Position numbers and translations under genes: made by a program
DNA from: a virus
Virus record (IMG/VR): IMGVR_UViG_3300027969_000092
Span: 1-64,000 of that record
Length of the DNA stretch: 64,000 bases
Strand: one strand, 5' to 3'
Shown here: positions 38,585-48,894 of the stretch, in pieces
Numbering within the stretch: the first letter of the stretch is position 1
Layout: each line of letters opens with the position of its first letter
The notes under the pieces: generated by a model
Told to the model about the DNA's origin: nothing
What the model saw: only the letters and a program-made list of their open reading frames with translations
Databases searched by the model: none

Positions 38585-39139
38585 ATGGCAAATCCAAGAA
38601 TCAAACGTGACATCGAAGACCGCTTAGCGGACCGAGTACAAGAAACAAAAGAACGGATTGCGGAAGCAGATCCGGGCAATAAGAGCAAGCGCGAACGTGC
38701 AGAGGCGTTCAGGGATAAATGGCAAAATAGCGCACTGCCTGACCTACCGGAGGGAATTATTCCGGGTATGCACTTGTGCTGGTTATCCACCACAAATAAT
38801 TATGACAGCATCGACAAGCGATTAGCATTGGGCTATGAGCCAGTGAAAGCCAGCGACTTAGGTAAAGGCTTTGAAAATCTCGGCAAAATGAGTTCCGGCA
38901 AGTACGAAGGCTGTGTAAGTTGTAATGAAATGGTTCTTTTTAAGTTACCAGAAGAAATCTACCAAGAAGTGATGCGTATGATGCACCTAGAGGATCCGCT
39001 AGCTCATCAACAAAATATTACCGCAAACGTTCGGAGCTCAGCTCAAGAAGGTAAAGGCGGTAGATCAATTCTTGAAGGCGGTATTTTGGAGATGGAAAAA
39101 GAACAAGCAAAGGCGAATAGCAATATTCGTTTTGAATAA
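38585..39139 (+). CDS. Hypothetical head-region protein (184 aa)
   Basis: Not assigned. A charged N-terminal helix (RDIEDRLADRVQETKERIAE) is followed by LPDLPEGIIPGMHLCWLSTT and YEGCVSCNEMVLFKLPEEIY with a Cys-x-x-Cys pair. Its location between scaffold and capsid genes suggests a head-assembly role. Confidence 0.75.
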   Translation: MANPRIKRDIEDRLADRVQETKERIAEADPGNKSKRERAEAFRDKWQNSALPDLPEGIIPGMHLCWLSTTNNYDSIDKRLALGYEPVKASDLGKGFENLGKMSSGKYEGCVSCNEMVLFKLPEEIYQEVMRMMHLEDPLAHQQNITANVRSSAQEGKGGRSILEGGILEMEKEQAKANSNIRFE

Positions 39140-39172
39140 CATACTTCAAATTAACAAAGGAACTAATAGACA

Positions 39173-39835
39173 ATGTCTACTACATTAAAACCCTTTGGTC
39201 TGAAGCCATCGTTCCACCCTAGCGGTCTGGATCGTTCGACACCTTTTGCAGGTACGAACTCCTTCGTTACTGGAACACCTAACTATTCAGCAAACTACTC
39301 TTTGTCAACTGGTCAAGCATTTTACCAGTTTACACCAGTGGCTGTGAATAGTTCTGGCGCCCTGACCATAGCCGGTACTTCCGGCACACGCTTTTTTGGC
39401 TCTTTCGACGGTGTTGAATTCACAGACTCACAAGGTCGTCGTTCAGTATCCAAATGGGCTTCTAAAGCAACTCTTGACGCTTCAACCGAAATTATTTTCT
39501 GGATCTTCTCTGATCCTCAATTAGTTTACGAGGTTCAAGCCGAAGGTACTATTGCTAACACAGCAATTGGTAGAGAGTTTGACTTCTCATCCACGGTTGG
39601 TTACACAGTTACTGGTGGCTTTGCTATCGGCAATGGTGGCGCTGGCTTCTCAACTACAGCAATTAGCAACACTGCCGTTACTTCAGGTACTGGTCAAGGT
39701 CAAGTTAAAGTGGTTGGTTTGGGTCGTGAAGTTGCTTACCCAACAGGCGAACTTAATGCGTGGGGTGATACAAACACCATCGTTCAAGTTCAGATCGCAA
39801 ACAGCCAGCTCGTAGCCCCATCGGTTTCAGCTTAA
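39173..39835 (+). CDS. Putative capsid decoration protein (220 aa)
   Basis: Beta-rich, Ser/Thr/Gly-rich sequence beginning MSTTLKPFGLKPSFHPSGLD. AAAGGAACTAATAGACA precedes the ATG. Proteins of this type encoded directly upstream of the major capsid gene often decorate or cement the shell. No sequence motif proves this. Confidence 0.65.
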   Translation: MSTTLKPFGLKPSFHPSGLDRSTPFAGTNSFVTGTPNYSANYSLSTGQAFYQFTPVAVNSSGALTIAGTSGTRFFGSFDGVEFTDSQGRRSVSKWASKATLDASTEIIFWIFSDPQLVYEVQAEGTIANTAIGREFDFSSTVGYTVTGGFAIGNGGAGFSTTAISNTAVTSGTGQGQVKVVGLGREVAYPTGELNAWGDTNTIVQVQIANSQLVAPSVSA

Positions 39836-39860
39836 TCTAACGAAAGAAAAGGAATAGCAC

Positions 39861-40778
39861 ATGGCAACCCCAATGCGTAGTACCGACTTTCGTGCGGTAG
39901 TCGAACCGATTATCAACGAAGTCTTTGATGGCGTATACGAACAACGCGCCGATGAGTGGAAGGGATTTGTAGAACAGATCCAAGGTATTCCACGTAATTA
40001 CCACGAAGAAGTAATGCTTTATGGTATGAATGCAGCTCCTGCGATGCCTGACGGCACTCCAGTTAGCTACGATCAAGGTGGTACATTGTACATCACCCGA
40101 TTCATCTACCAAATCTATGGCTTGGCTTATGCTTTGACCAAAGTTTTGATGGAAGATGGCGATCACATTCGTATCGGTAGCACCTTCGCTAAACACTTAG
40201 CTCAGTCTATGATTGAAACTAAGGAAACCCTCTGTGCCAACTTGTTGAACTTCGCGTTCACAACTGGTTATGTAGGCGGCGACGGCGTTACTTTGGTTAA
40301 TACAGCTCACCCTGTTGCTAACGGTTTGACATACTCAAACAAGTTATCAACTCCAGCTGCATTGAGCCAAACTTCTGTTGAGCAAATGTTGATTCAGATC
40401 CGTTCTGCTATCGACAACAACGGTAAGCGTATCCGTCTGAAGGCAGAACAGTTAGTTGTTCCACCAGCACTCGAGTTCCAGGCTGAGGTTATCCTCAAGT
40501 CTGTACTCCGTTCTGGTACAGCTGACAACGATTTGAACCCTATCAAATCAACAGGCATGTTGCCTAAAGGCACACACGTGGTAACACGTTTGTCCTCTAG
40601 CAAAGCCTGGTGGGTTCAGACTGATGCTGAAAATGGTCTCATGCTCGTAATGCGTCGTCCAATGGAGAAATCCATGGAAGGTGACTTCGAGACTGATTCT
40701 ATGCGTTATAAGGCTACTGAGCGTTATGCTACAGGTTGGCACGATGCGCGTAACATTTACGGTACTCAAGGCGTCTAA
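39861..40778 (+). CDS. Major capsid protein (305 aa)
   Basis: MATPMRSTDFRAVVEPIINE, then EWKGFVEQIQGIPRNYHEEV, GGTLYITRFIYQIYGLAYAL, NTAHPVANGLTYSN, LKAEQLVVPPALEFQAEVIL and ERYATGWHDARNIYGTQG. This matches the layout of HK97-fold capsid proteins (the AEQLVVPPALE and terminal W-D-R-x-IYG segments). It follows scaffold and decoration genes and is closed by two terminators. AAAGAAAAGGA precedes the start. Confidence 0.9.
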   Translation: MATPMRSTDFRAVVEPIINEVFDGVYEQRADEWKGFVEQIQGIPRNYHEEVMLYGMNAAPAMPDGTPVSYDQGGTLYITRFIYQIYGLAYALTKVLMEDGDHIRIGSTFAKHLAQSMIETKETLCANLLNFAFTTGYVGGDGVTLVNTAHPVANGLTYSNKLSTPAALSQTSVEQMLIQIRSAIDNNGKRIRLKAEQLVVPPALEFQAEVILKSVLRSGTADNDLNPIKSTGMLPKGTHVVTRLSSSKAWWVQTDAENGLMLVMRRPMEKSMEGDFETDSMRYKATERYATGWHDARNIYGTQGV

Positions 40779-40804
40779 GCAAACAACCCCACAAGGGTAT
40801 TTGG

Positions 40805-40833
40805 AACCCCAGGCTAAAAACCTGGGGTTTTTT
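40805..40833 (+). terminator. Strong terminator after the major capsid gene
   Basis: AACCCCAGG (40805-40813) and CCTGGGGTT (40821-40829), 9-bp stem, seven-base loop, T-run to 40833. Confidence 0.92.
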
Positions 40834-40843
40834 GTTTTATAGG

Positions 40844-40864
40844 GGCGGATTAACCGCCTTTTTT
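40844..40864 (+). terminator. Second terminator, fused to promoter
   Basis: GGCGG (40844-40848) and CCGCC (40854-40858) with T6 (40859-40864) leading into GCATTAGT. The capsid unit is thus closed twice. Confidence 0.8.
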
Positions 40865-40882
40865 GCATTAGTAGGTATAGGA
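40859..40882 (+). promoter_or_regulatory. GCATTAGT promoter for the accessory head/fibre unit
   Basis: TTTTTT, GCATTAGT (40865-40872), AGGTATAGGA. Followed by an 88-base leader to the next gene containing no obvious gene; the leader has a CCGCCGAACC/CCCGGCAGG segment. Confidence 0.87.
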
Positions 40883-40969
40883 AGAATAATCCCATTCTGA
40901 CCGCCGAACCTTCCCGGCAGGACGACTTAGAGACAGTTTGGGACACCCACTAAGAAATGGAATCAAATA

Positions 40970-41431
40970 ATGTCAAGTACATTTACACTACCACTACGTC
41001 TTAACACACGTCAAACAACCAGCAATGACGGCACAATTTCTGCCGACAACACTGGCGCAGCAATGATTTCCCAGCAATCTGCTATTGTTGCTAGTACAGC
41101 ATCCGTAGATGTATTGCCAGCTGGCTCTATCATTCACTCAATCGATGCTTACCTTAACGTTGTTGGTGCAGCATCACGTTCTGTAACTTTAACATCAAAC
41201 GGCACGACCACAACTATCGGCACATTGACAACTACTGCTTTAGGTAAAGCAACTGTAGCTTTTACAGCATCTGCTGCTGTAGCTAACTTGTTGGCTAACG
41301 TTGGTATCTACGACGTGACTATTACTTTAGCTTCTGAGGCTGCTTCTGCTGGCACATTGTCTATCCAGTACACTGGCCGCAATCAAGACGGTACAATCAC
41401 TCCTTACGGTTCTGGTTATACAAATAACTAA
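40970..41431 (+). CDS. Putative virion surface protein, Thr/Ala-rich (153 aa)
   Basis: Beta-rich with repeating Thr/Ser/Ala patterns (SRSVTLTSNGTTTTIGTLTT). No enzyme motif. It opens the unit downstream of the capsid, so it is probably a minor head or tail component. Confidence 0.65.
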   Translation: MSSTFTLPLRLNTRQTTSNDGTISADNTGAAMISQQSAIVASTASVDVLPAGSIIHSIDAYLNVVGAASRSVTLTSNGTTTTIGTLTTTALGKATVAFTASAAVANLLANVGIYDVTITLASEAASAGTLSIQYTGRNQDGTITPYGSGYTNN

Positions 41432-41477
41432 TTAAGATGGCGGGCTAGTCCCGCCTTCTTTAACTTAAGGAAAAATA

Positions 41478-41762
41478 ATGACAACATTAAATGATGTAGC
41501 TGCGGCCCATTTAAACGCAAGCGGTCAAGCCTTTACCGGCCCCGGTCGTGTTGGTGGCTGGCAAGTAAAACCAGGGGGCACTGCGGGTTCAGCACTGTTT
41601 TATGACAATACTTCAGCAACTGGCACACCACTAATTGAAGTAGACTTAACAACCAATACTGCGGTTATTTCAACATTGGTTCCGGGAACTGGTATCCGTT
41701 TTTCTACGGGCTGTTACGTTACACTACCCGCTTCTGCAGCTATTACAATATTCTGGGGCTAA
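41478..41762 (+). CDS. Putative virion protein (94 aa)
   Basis: MTTLNDVAAAHLNASGQAFT then GRVGGWQVKPGGTAGSALFY. Small beta-sandwich-like composition, TAAGGAAAAATA before the ATG. Compact decoration-type proteins look like this, but there is no specific family match. Confidence 0.65.
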   Translation: MTTLNDVAAAHLNASGQAFTGPGRVGGWQVKPGGTAGSALFYDNTSATGTPLIEVDLTTNTAVISTLVPGTGIRFSTGCYVTLPASAAITIFWG

Positions 41763-41765
41763 GTA

Positions 41766-43260
<1,495 letters not shown>

Positions 43261-43261
43261 A

Positions 43262-43666
43262 ATGGCAAACCCAAATATTGCAGCACTAACCACGATCTAC
43301 GGCAATACTGCTTATGTGGTTCCATCTACCACTGGTGCAACTACAAGCTGGACATATAACGGCTCAACAACGCTTACTGGTTTAACACCAGCAGCTGGCA
43401 CTGTTAACAAGATCACTGGCTTGATTGTATCTAACACAACTGCTTCAGCTGCTTATGCAACTGTTGGTGTGGGTAACAACGCCACGTTCGGTTCTGCTAC
43501 AGTCATTGGATATATTTCTTATCAGATCTCTGTGCCAGCTAACGCTTCACTCATCATAGTTGATAAGACTACTGATCTGTATATTACGGAGAATCAATCT
43601 GTTGGTGTGACATCAGGCACTGCAAGTGCTTTGACCTACACAGCAATCTTTGAAGCGATAACCTAA
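43262..43666 (+). CDS. Putative fibre-associated virion protein (134 aa)
   Basis: Beta-rich protein, MANPNIAALTTIYGNTAYVV, with a Thr-rich middle and a final SGTASALTYTAIFEAIT. It follows the collagen-like gene by one base, so is probably co-expressed and part of the same fibre or of the baseplate vertex. Confidence 0.65.
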   Translation: MANPNIAALTTIYGNTAYVVPSTTGATTSWTYNGSTTLTGLTPAAGTVNKITGLIVSNTTASAAYATVGVGNNATFGSATVIGYISYQISVPANASLIIVDKTTDLYITENQSVGVTSGTASALTYTAIFEAIT

Positions 43667-43667
43667 G

Positions 43668-44807
43668 ATGTCCCTGCGTTACACAGGAGCTTGGCTACAG
43701 GACGGAGCGTTCAACCCGCTGACTGCGCCTACGCCCATACCTAACTACCAACTATATTTAAATACTTGGGGATATGACGGTTACGGTCAATTAGGTTTTA
43801 ACAACACAACAAATTACTCTTCACCTAAACAACTTGGATCTTCAATTTGGGCATCACTATCTGGGCAATGCACTAATTCTTACGGCATTAAAACAGACGG
43901 CACATTATGGGCTTGGGGTAGAAATACTTACGGGCAATTAGGTCAAGGAAACACTACATATAGATCTTCTCCTGTGCAAGTTGGAGCTTTAACTAATTGG
44001 TCTTCACTGGCTACAGGGTCTATAGGCTCAAATGCTATATTAGCAATCAAAACTGATGGTACGCTTTGGTCATGGGGTTTAAATAGTTCAGGTCAATTGG
44101 GTCTTGGAAATACAACAAGCTATTCATCTCCTAAACAGGTCGGTGCATTAACAAATTGGCTAATTGTTACTTGTGGGTATACATATTCTTTAGCAATTAA
44201 AACCGATGGAACATTGTGGTCATGGGGTGCAAATACATATGGAATGTTAGGTCTTGGCAATACCACTTCCTATTCATCGCCAAAACAAGTTGGTGCGCTT
44301 ACTAACTGGTTAAATATTTCTGCGGGATATAATTGTCAAATAGCACTTAAAACCGATGGAACATTGTGGTCCTGGGGGCAAAATACTTATGGAGCATTAG
44401 GTTTAGGAAATACCACTAATTATTCCTCACCTAAACAGGTTGGTGCATTAACTAATTGGTTAAAAATTGCAGCGGGCACATATTCTATTGCAGCCATTAA
44501 AACAGACGGCACATTATGGGCTTGGGGCCAAAATCAATCAGGTCAATTGGCGCAAAATAATGTTACACACAGATCATCGCCTGTCCAAATAGGTGCATTA
44601 ACTACTTGGAAATATGTTTCAGGTGGTCAAAATTATTTTTTATCTTCAAAGACAGATGGCACTTTATGGTCATGGGGTGGTAATTCATTTGGTCAATTAG
44701 GTTTAGGAAACACCACTTCCTATTCGTCTCCAAAACAAGTTGGCGCTCTTACCAATTGGTTAAATATTGTTTCTGGTCAATATCACGTTTTAGCACTAAC
44801 TTTTTAA
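43668..44807 (+). CDS. RCC1-repeat propeller protein, type A (379 aa)
   Basis: A short N-terminus (MSLRYTGAWLQDGAFNPLTA) leads to about seven RCC1-like repeats of the form GTLWSWGxNxxGQLGLGNTT followed by SYSSPKQVGALTNW. The repeats predict a seven-bladed beta-propeller. Its place among fibre genes suggests receptor recognition. The N-terminus resembles that of the 47760 gene. Confidence 0.9.
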   Translation: MSLRYTGAWLQDGAFNPLTAPTPIPNYQLYLNTWGYDGYGQLGFNNTTNYSSPKQLGSSIWASLSGQCTNSYGIKTDGTLWAWGRNTYGQLGQGNTTYRSSPVQVGALTNWSSLATGSIGSNAILAIKTDGTLWSWGLNSSGQLGLGNTTSYSSPKQVGALTNWLIVTCGYTYSLAIKTDGTLWSWGANTYGMLGLGNTTSYSSPKQVGALTNWLNISAGYNCQIALKTDGTLWSWGQNTYGALGLGNTTNYSSPKQVGALTNWLKIAAGTYSIAAIKTDGTLWAWGQNQSGQLAQNNVTHRSSPVQIGALTTWKYVSGGQNYFLSSKTDGTLWSWGGNSFGQLGLGNTTSYSSPKQVGALTNWLNIVSGQYHVLALTF

Positions 44808-44808
44808 T

Positions 44809-45966
44809 ATGCCAGTTACTTATACCTACCCCTACATTCAATACGGTGGCGTTTGGACAACAAGCCAAGCCACTGATGCCGTTGCCTCTGGTACATGGCC
44901 CGTACCTACATCGCCTAAACTTTTTGTTTGGGGTGATAATTCAGAAGGGCAATTAGGTCTTGGTAATACAACAACTTATTCATCTCCAAAACAAGTTGGA
45001 TCGTCAACCAATTGGTCTGTTATAAATGCTGCGTATGGTAATCTGTTTGCAACTAATGTTACTAATCAACTATATGCTTGCGGTGCTGGATATGCTGGTG
45101 GCTTAGGTCTTGGTAGTACAACATCATTTTCTTCGTTACAACAAGTTGGCTCGTTAACTACTTGGACTAATGTTTCCAGTAATGCTTATAGCACAATGGC
45201 GCTTAAAAGTGATGGCACTTTATGGGTTTGGGGAAGAAATAACCAAGGGCAACTAGGTCTTGGAAATACAACAAACTATTCATCCCCTAAGCAACTAGGG
45301 TCTTTAACTACATGGTTAAAAATAAGTGCTGGAATTTATTCAAAATACGCTATTAAAACCGATGGCACTTTATGGTCTTGGGGTGGAAATTCTGTAGGGC
45401 AACTTGGGCTTGGTAATACGACAAGTTATTCTTCGCCTATGCAAGTTGGCTCCTTAACAACATGGTACGCAATATCTGGTGGACAAAATTTTGCCGCAGC
45501 AATTAAAACAGACGGCACTTTATGGACTTTTGGGAATGGATTCCAAGGTCAATTAGGCTTAGGAAATCAAACATATTATTCATCTCCAAAACAAGTTGGA
45601 GCTTTGACTACTTGGGCATATATTAGTGCAGGCGGCACTGGTATGATGGCGCTTAAAACAGATGGCACATTATGGTCATGGGGCAGGAACAATGTAGGAC
45701 AGCTAGGTCTTGGTAATACAACCAATTATTCATCACCTAAGCAAATCGGTGCGTTAAATACTTGGAGTATGATTTCAAAAAATAATATCCAAGCAATGGC
45801 TTTAAAATCCAATGGAACCGCATGGTCGTGGGGCGGAAATGGTAACGCTCAATTAGGTCTTAATGACACAACCAGTAGATCATCTCCAACGCAAATTGGC
45901 GCTTTAACAAGCTGGTTATCAATATCTTGTGGCTATTTAAGTGGCGCAGGAATAGTAGCAACTTAA
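44809..45966 (+). CDS. RCC1-repeat propeller protein, type B (385 aa)
   Basis: N-terminus MPVTYTYPYIQYGGVWTTSQ, then about seven RCC1-like blades. It starts one base after the type A gene. The N-terminus matches that of the 48895 gene (MPV-x-TYPY-x-QY-x-G-x-W), distinct from type A, so A and B probably form different attachment modules or a heteromeric tip. Confidence 0.9.
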   Translation: MPVTYTYPYIQYGGVWTTSQATDAVASGTWPVPTSPKLFVWGDNSEGQLGLGNTTTYSSPKQVGSSTNWSVINAAYGNLFATNVTNQLYACGAGYAGGLGLGSTTSFSSLQQVGSLTTWTNVSSNAYSTMALKSDGTLWVWGRNNQGQLGLGNTTNYSSPKQLGSLTTWLKISAGIYSKYAIKTDGTLWSWGGNSVGQLGLGNTTSYSSPMQVGSLTTWYAISGGQNFAAAIKTDGTLWTFGNGFQGQLGLGNQTYYSSPKQVGALTTWAYISAGGTGMMALKTDGTLWSWGRNNVGQLGLGNTTNYSSPKQIGALNTWSMISKNNIQAMALKSNGTAWSWGGNGNAQLGLNDTTSRSSPTQIGALTSWLSISCGYLSGAGIVAT

Positions 45967-45987
45967 CAACATAAAGGACATAACGTT

Positions 45988-47760
45988 TTGAAAAAAACAT
46001 TGCATTTCTTATCAGGTATTCCCCGTTCAGGATCTACAGTCTTGGCGGCAATCCTTAACCAAAATCCACAGACGCATGTATCTACAACGTCTGGGTTGGT
46101 TCATGCTTTAGATGGCTTGGCTAACACTTGGCACTCCGCTGGGCTACTGAATGAGAATGACCCAGAGCGTAAACTCCTTGCCCAGACTATGCGCGGCACG
46201 ATTGATGCGTTCTATGAGTCTACTGATAAGCCTGTAATTATTGATAAAGGTCGTGGCTGGCCCGTACCTGTCATCATGCAAGCCATGAGCCAAGTGCTAC
46301 AACACAAACCAAAGATTATTGCGACTGTACGTTCTGTGCCTGACTGTATGGCATCGTTTGTGCGTATTGCCAAGCCTGAAGATTTAGATGAGTTTATGCA
46401 CTCTGGACAGCTTGCTGACCACTTAAAGGCGGCTTATATTTCCTTGCAAGAAGGTTACCAGTTTATGCCTGAGTGCTTCTTGTTTGTAGAGTATGAAGAC
46501 CTATTGGCTAACCCAAAGGCACAATTAGACCGCATCCATGAGTTCTTGGAGTTGCCAGCGTTTGATTATGACCTGTCTAATATTGATGGTTCCTCAGTAA
46601 AAGAGGACGATGAGAATTTACATGGTTACTCTGGTATGCACGATGTTAAGCCTGTATTGGCACGTCAGCATTCTGAGTCACCAAAAGATGTATTAAAGAA
46701 CCACTACGCAGCGTTTTGCCAGCCTGAGTTCTGGTTAGCAACACCCCGTACAGTTCCAGAGTTAACAGACTTAGACCTCCAATTAGCAGCTTCTACCTCT
46801 GGTGACTTTGTTGAAGGCTTGCGTCTGGCACAGAAGTTAGAAGCCAATGAGCCTAATAACCATCGTGCAGCCTATAACCGTGGTTGGTACGCATTGCGTC
46901 AAGGGCAGATTCAAAAGGGCTATCAGCTCATGGATAGGGGTCGCTTTGTTGGTGTATTTGGCAATAAGCACCCAGAGACAGTCACCCAGCAATGGGATGG
47001 CAAGTCTAAAGGCACAATTCTGCTTTATTTAGAAGGCGGTCTAGGAGATCAGATCCACCAGATTCGTTACGCTAAAGACATTGCTGACCGTGGCAATAAA
47101 GTTGTGGTAGCTTGTACTGGATCCTTGGTTCCAATGTTTAACCAGTTGGACGGTGTTTCTGCTGTGGTGCAACATGGCGCTGAGTATGGGGTATACCATG
47201 ACTACTGGGTAGCTGGTATGAGCGCTGTAGTGCCTCTAGGATACGAATTAAAGGACTTGAAGGGTACGCCCTACATTGACAAGCCAATCGCCATCAAAGG
47301 GCGCAAGAAGCGTATTGGACTACGTTGGCAAGGCAACCCTACATTTGAGCATGAGCATCATAAGAAGTTCCCATATGAACTAATGTTTGATGCCGTTAAG
47401 TCTGACGAGTACGAGTTTATTTCTCTCCAGCGTGATGAAGGCGTTGATGCCTGTCCACCTTGGGTACGTCAGGTTCCGTTAAATAGCTGGGAAGATACAC
47501 AAAATGCAATTGCCTCCTGCGATTTGGTTATATCTGCTTGCACTTCCGTTAGTCATTTGGCTGGTGCTATGGGTGTTGAGACATGGGTGGTAACACCTGT
47601 TATGCCTTACTTCTTGTATGCCCTAGACGGTGATAAGACACCCTACTATAATAGTATGACCCTAATCCGCCAAGAAGTGTTTGGTGATTGGACAGCCCCA
47701 TTTGACCGCATCAAGACTAAATTGAATGCAACCAAGCAACCTATCAGAATGGTAAGTTAA
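45988..47760 (+). CDS. Sulfotransferase-TPR-glycosyltransferase fusion (590 aa)
   Basis: TTG start with AAAGGA upstream. Residues 1-250: PAPS-dependent sulfotransferase with FLSGIPRSGSTVLAAIL (5'-phosphosulfate loop) and IATVRSVPDCMASFVR (3'-phosphate motif). Residues about 255-320: TPR-like NNHRAAYNRGWYALRQGQIQ. Residues 330-570: GT-B domain like GT9/GT41, with YLEGGLGDQIHQIRYA and VISACTSVSHLAGAMGVETW. It could both build and sulfate a glycan. It splits the two pairs of RCC1 genes. Confidence 0.87.
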   Translation: MKKTLHFLSGIPRSGSTVLAAILNQNPQTHVSTTSGLVHALDGLANTWHSAGLLNENDPERKLLAQTMRGTIDAFYESTDKPVIIDKGRGWPVPVIMQAMSQVLQHKPKIIATVRSVPDCMASFVRIAKPEDLDEFMHSGQLADHLKAAYISLQEGYQFMPECFLFVEYEDLLANPKAQLDRIHEFLELPAFDYDLSNIDGSSVKEDDENLHGYSGMHDVKPVLARQHSESPKDVLKNHYAAFCQPEFWLATPRTVPELTDLDLQLAASTSGDFVEGLRLAQKLEANEPNNHRAAYNRGWYALRQGQIQKGYQLMDRGRFVGVFGNKHPETVTQQWDGKSKGTILLYLEGGLGDQIHQIRYAKDIADRGNKVVVACTGSLVPMFNQLDGVSAVVQHGAEYGVYHDYWVAGMSAVVPLGYELKDLKGTPYIDKPIAIKGRKKRIGLRWQGNPTFEHEHHKKFPYELMFDAVKSDEYEFISLQRDEGVDACPPWVRQVPLNSWEDTQNAIASCDLVISACTSVSHLAGAMGVETWVVTPVMPYFLYALDGDKTPYYNSMTLIRQEVFGDWTAPFDRIKTKLNATKQPIRMVS

Positions 47761-48893
47761 TGAGCTATCGGTATGCCAACGCTATAGTAGATCCGGGGTT
47801 AAACACCCTAGTAGCGCCTACACCTACGTATAACTACACCTATGAGTTTTGGATGTGGGGATTTAATGGTAACGGTGAGCTTGGCATTGGCAATACAACA
47901 AGCTATTCTTCTCCTAAACAAATTGGGGCTTTAGTTGATTGGTCAACCGCTGCATTAGCAAGAAATGGTGCTGTAGCTACTAAAAAAGACGGAACTTTTT
48001 GGGCTTGGGGCTCTAACGGCACTGGCCAACTAGGACTTGGAAACATAACATCCTACTCTTCACCCAAACAAGTCGGTGCGCTAACCGATTGGCTGGTTGC
48101 TGCATCTGGTACATACCATACAATAGGAATTAAAACCAATGGAACACTATGGACTTGGGGTGCAAATAGTCGCGGTCAGCTAGGGCTTGGAAATATAACA
48201 CAATATTCTTCCCCAAAACAAGTTGGCAGTTTAACCAATTGGCTTACTGCTGCTGCTGGGTATAATTTTACAATTGCTCTTAAAACAAATGGCACTTTAT
48301 GGTCATGGGGCAATAATGATGCTGGGCAATTGGGTCTAAATGTAGCTTACTATATCGATAAATCTTCTCCTAATCAAATTGGTGCATTAACAACATGGGC
48401 AGCTATTGGTTGCGGAAGAGCATTTGTTTTAGCCGTACAAACTGACGGAACTTTGTGGGCTTGGGGTCAAAATGCTTATGGAACGCTTGGTCAAGGAAAT
48501 ACTGCAAGTAGATCCTCTCCAGTTCAAGTTGGTGCGTTAACAAACTGGCTACAAACCGCTGGAGGAAGCAATCATTCAATAGCTGTTAAAACCAATGGAA
48601 CACTATGGACTTGGGGTGGTAATGCTCAAGGTCAACTTGGAACTAACAACACAAATTATTATTCCTCGCCTAAACAGATCGGGTCGTTAGCAACTTGGTC
48701 AATGGTTGCCGCTGGATCAAATTGTTGTTTAGCTACTCAAAGCGGAAAATTATTTTCGTGGGGACAAAATAGTAGTGGTCAGCTGGGAATAGGAAATACA
48801 ACATTTTATTCTTCTCCTAAACAAATAGGTGCTTTAGCAACTTGGTTAAAAGTGTACCCTGCAAGAGCAGATTTTATGTTAGCGTCCAAATAA
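47760..48893 (+). CDS. RCC1-repeat propeller protein, type A' (377 aa)
   Basis: MSYRYANAIVDPGLNTLVAP followed by about seven RCC1-like blades. One blade has an insertion (LNVAYYIDKSSPNQIG). The start overlaps the previous stop (TAATG). It is a diverged copy of the 43668 gene at the N-terminus. Confidence 0.9.
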   Translation: MSYRYANAIVDPGLNTLVAPTPTYNYTYEFWMWGFNGNGELGIGNTTSYSSPKQIGALVDWSTAALARNGAVATKKDGTFWAWGSNGTGQLGLGNITSYSSPKQVGALTDWLVAASGTYHTIGIKTNGTLWTWGANSRGQLGLGNITQYSSPKQVGSLTNWLTAAAGYNFTIALKTNGTLWSWGNNDAGQLGLNVAYYIDKSSPNQIGALTTWAAIGCGRAFVLAVQTDGTLWAWGQNAYGTLGQGNTASRSSPVQVGALTNWLQTAGGSNHSIAVKTNGTLWTWGGNAQGQLGTNNTNYYSSPKQIGSLATWSMVAAGSNCCLATQSGKLFSWGQNSSGQLGIGNTTFYSSPKQIGALATWLKVYPARADFMLASK

Positions 48894-48894
48894 T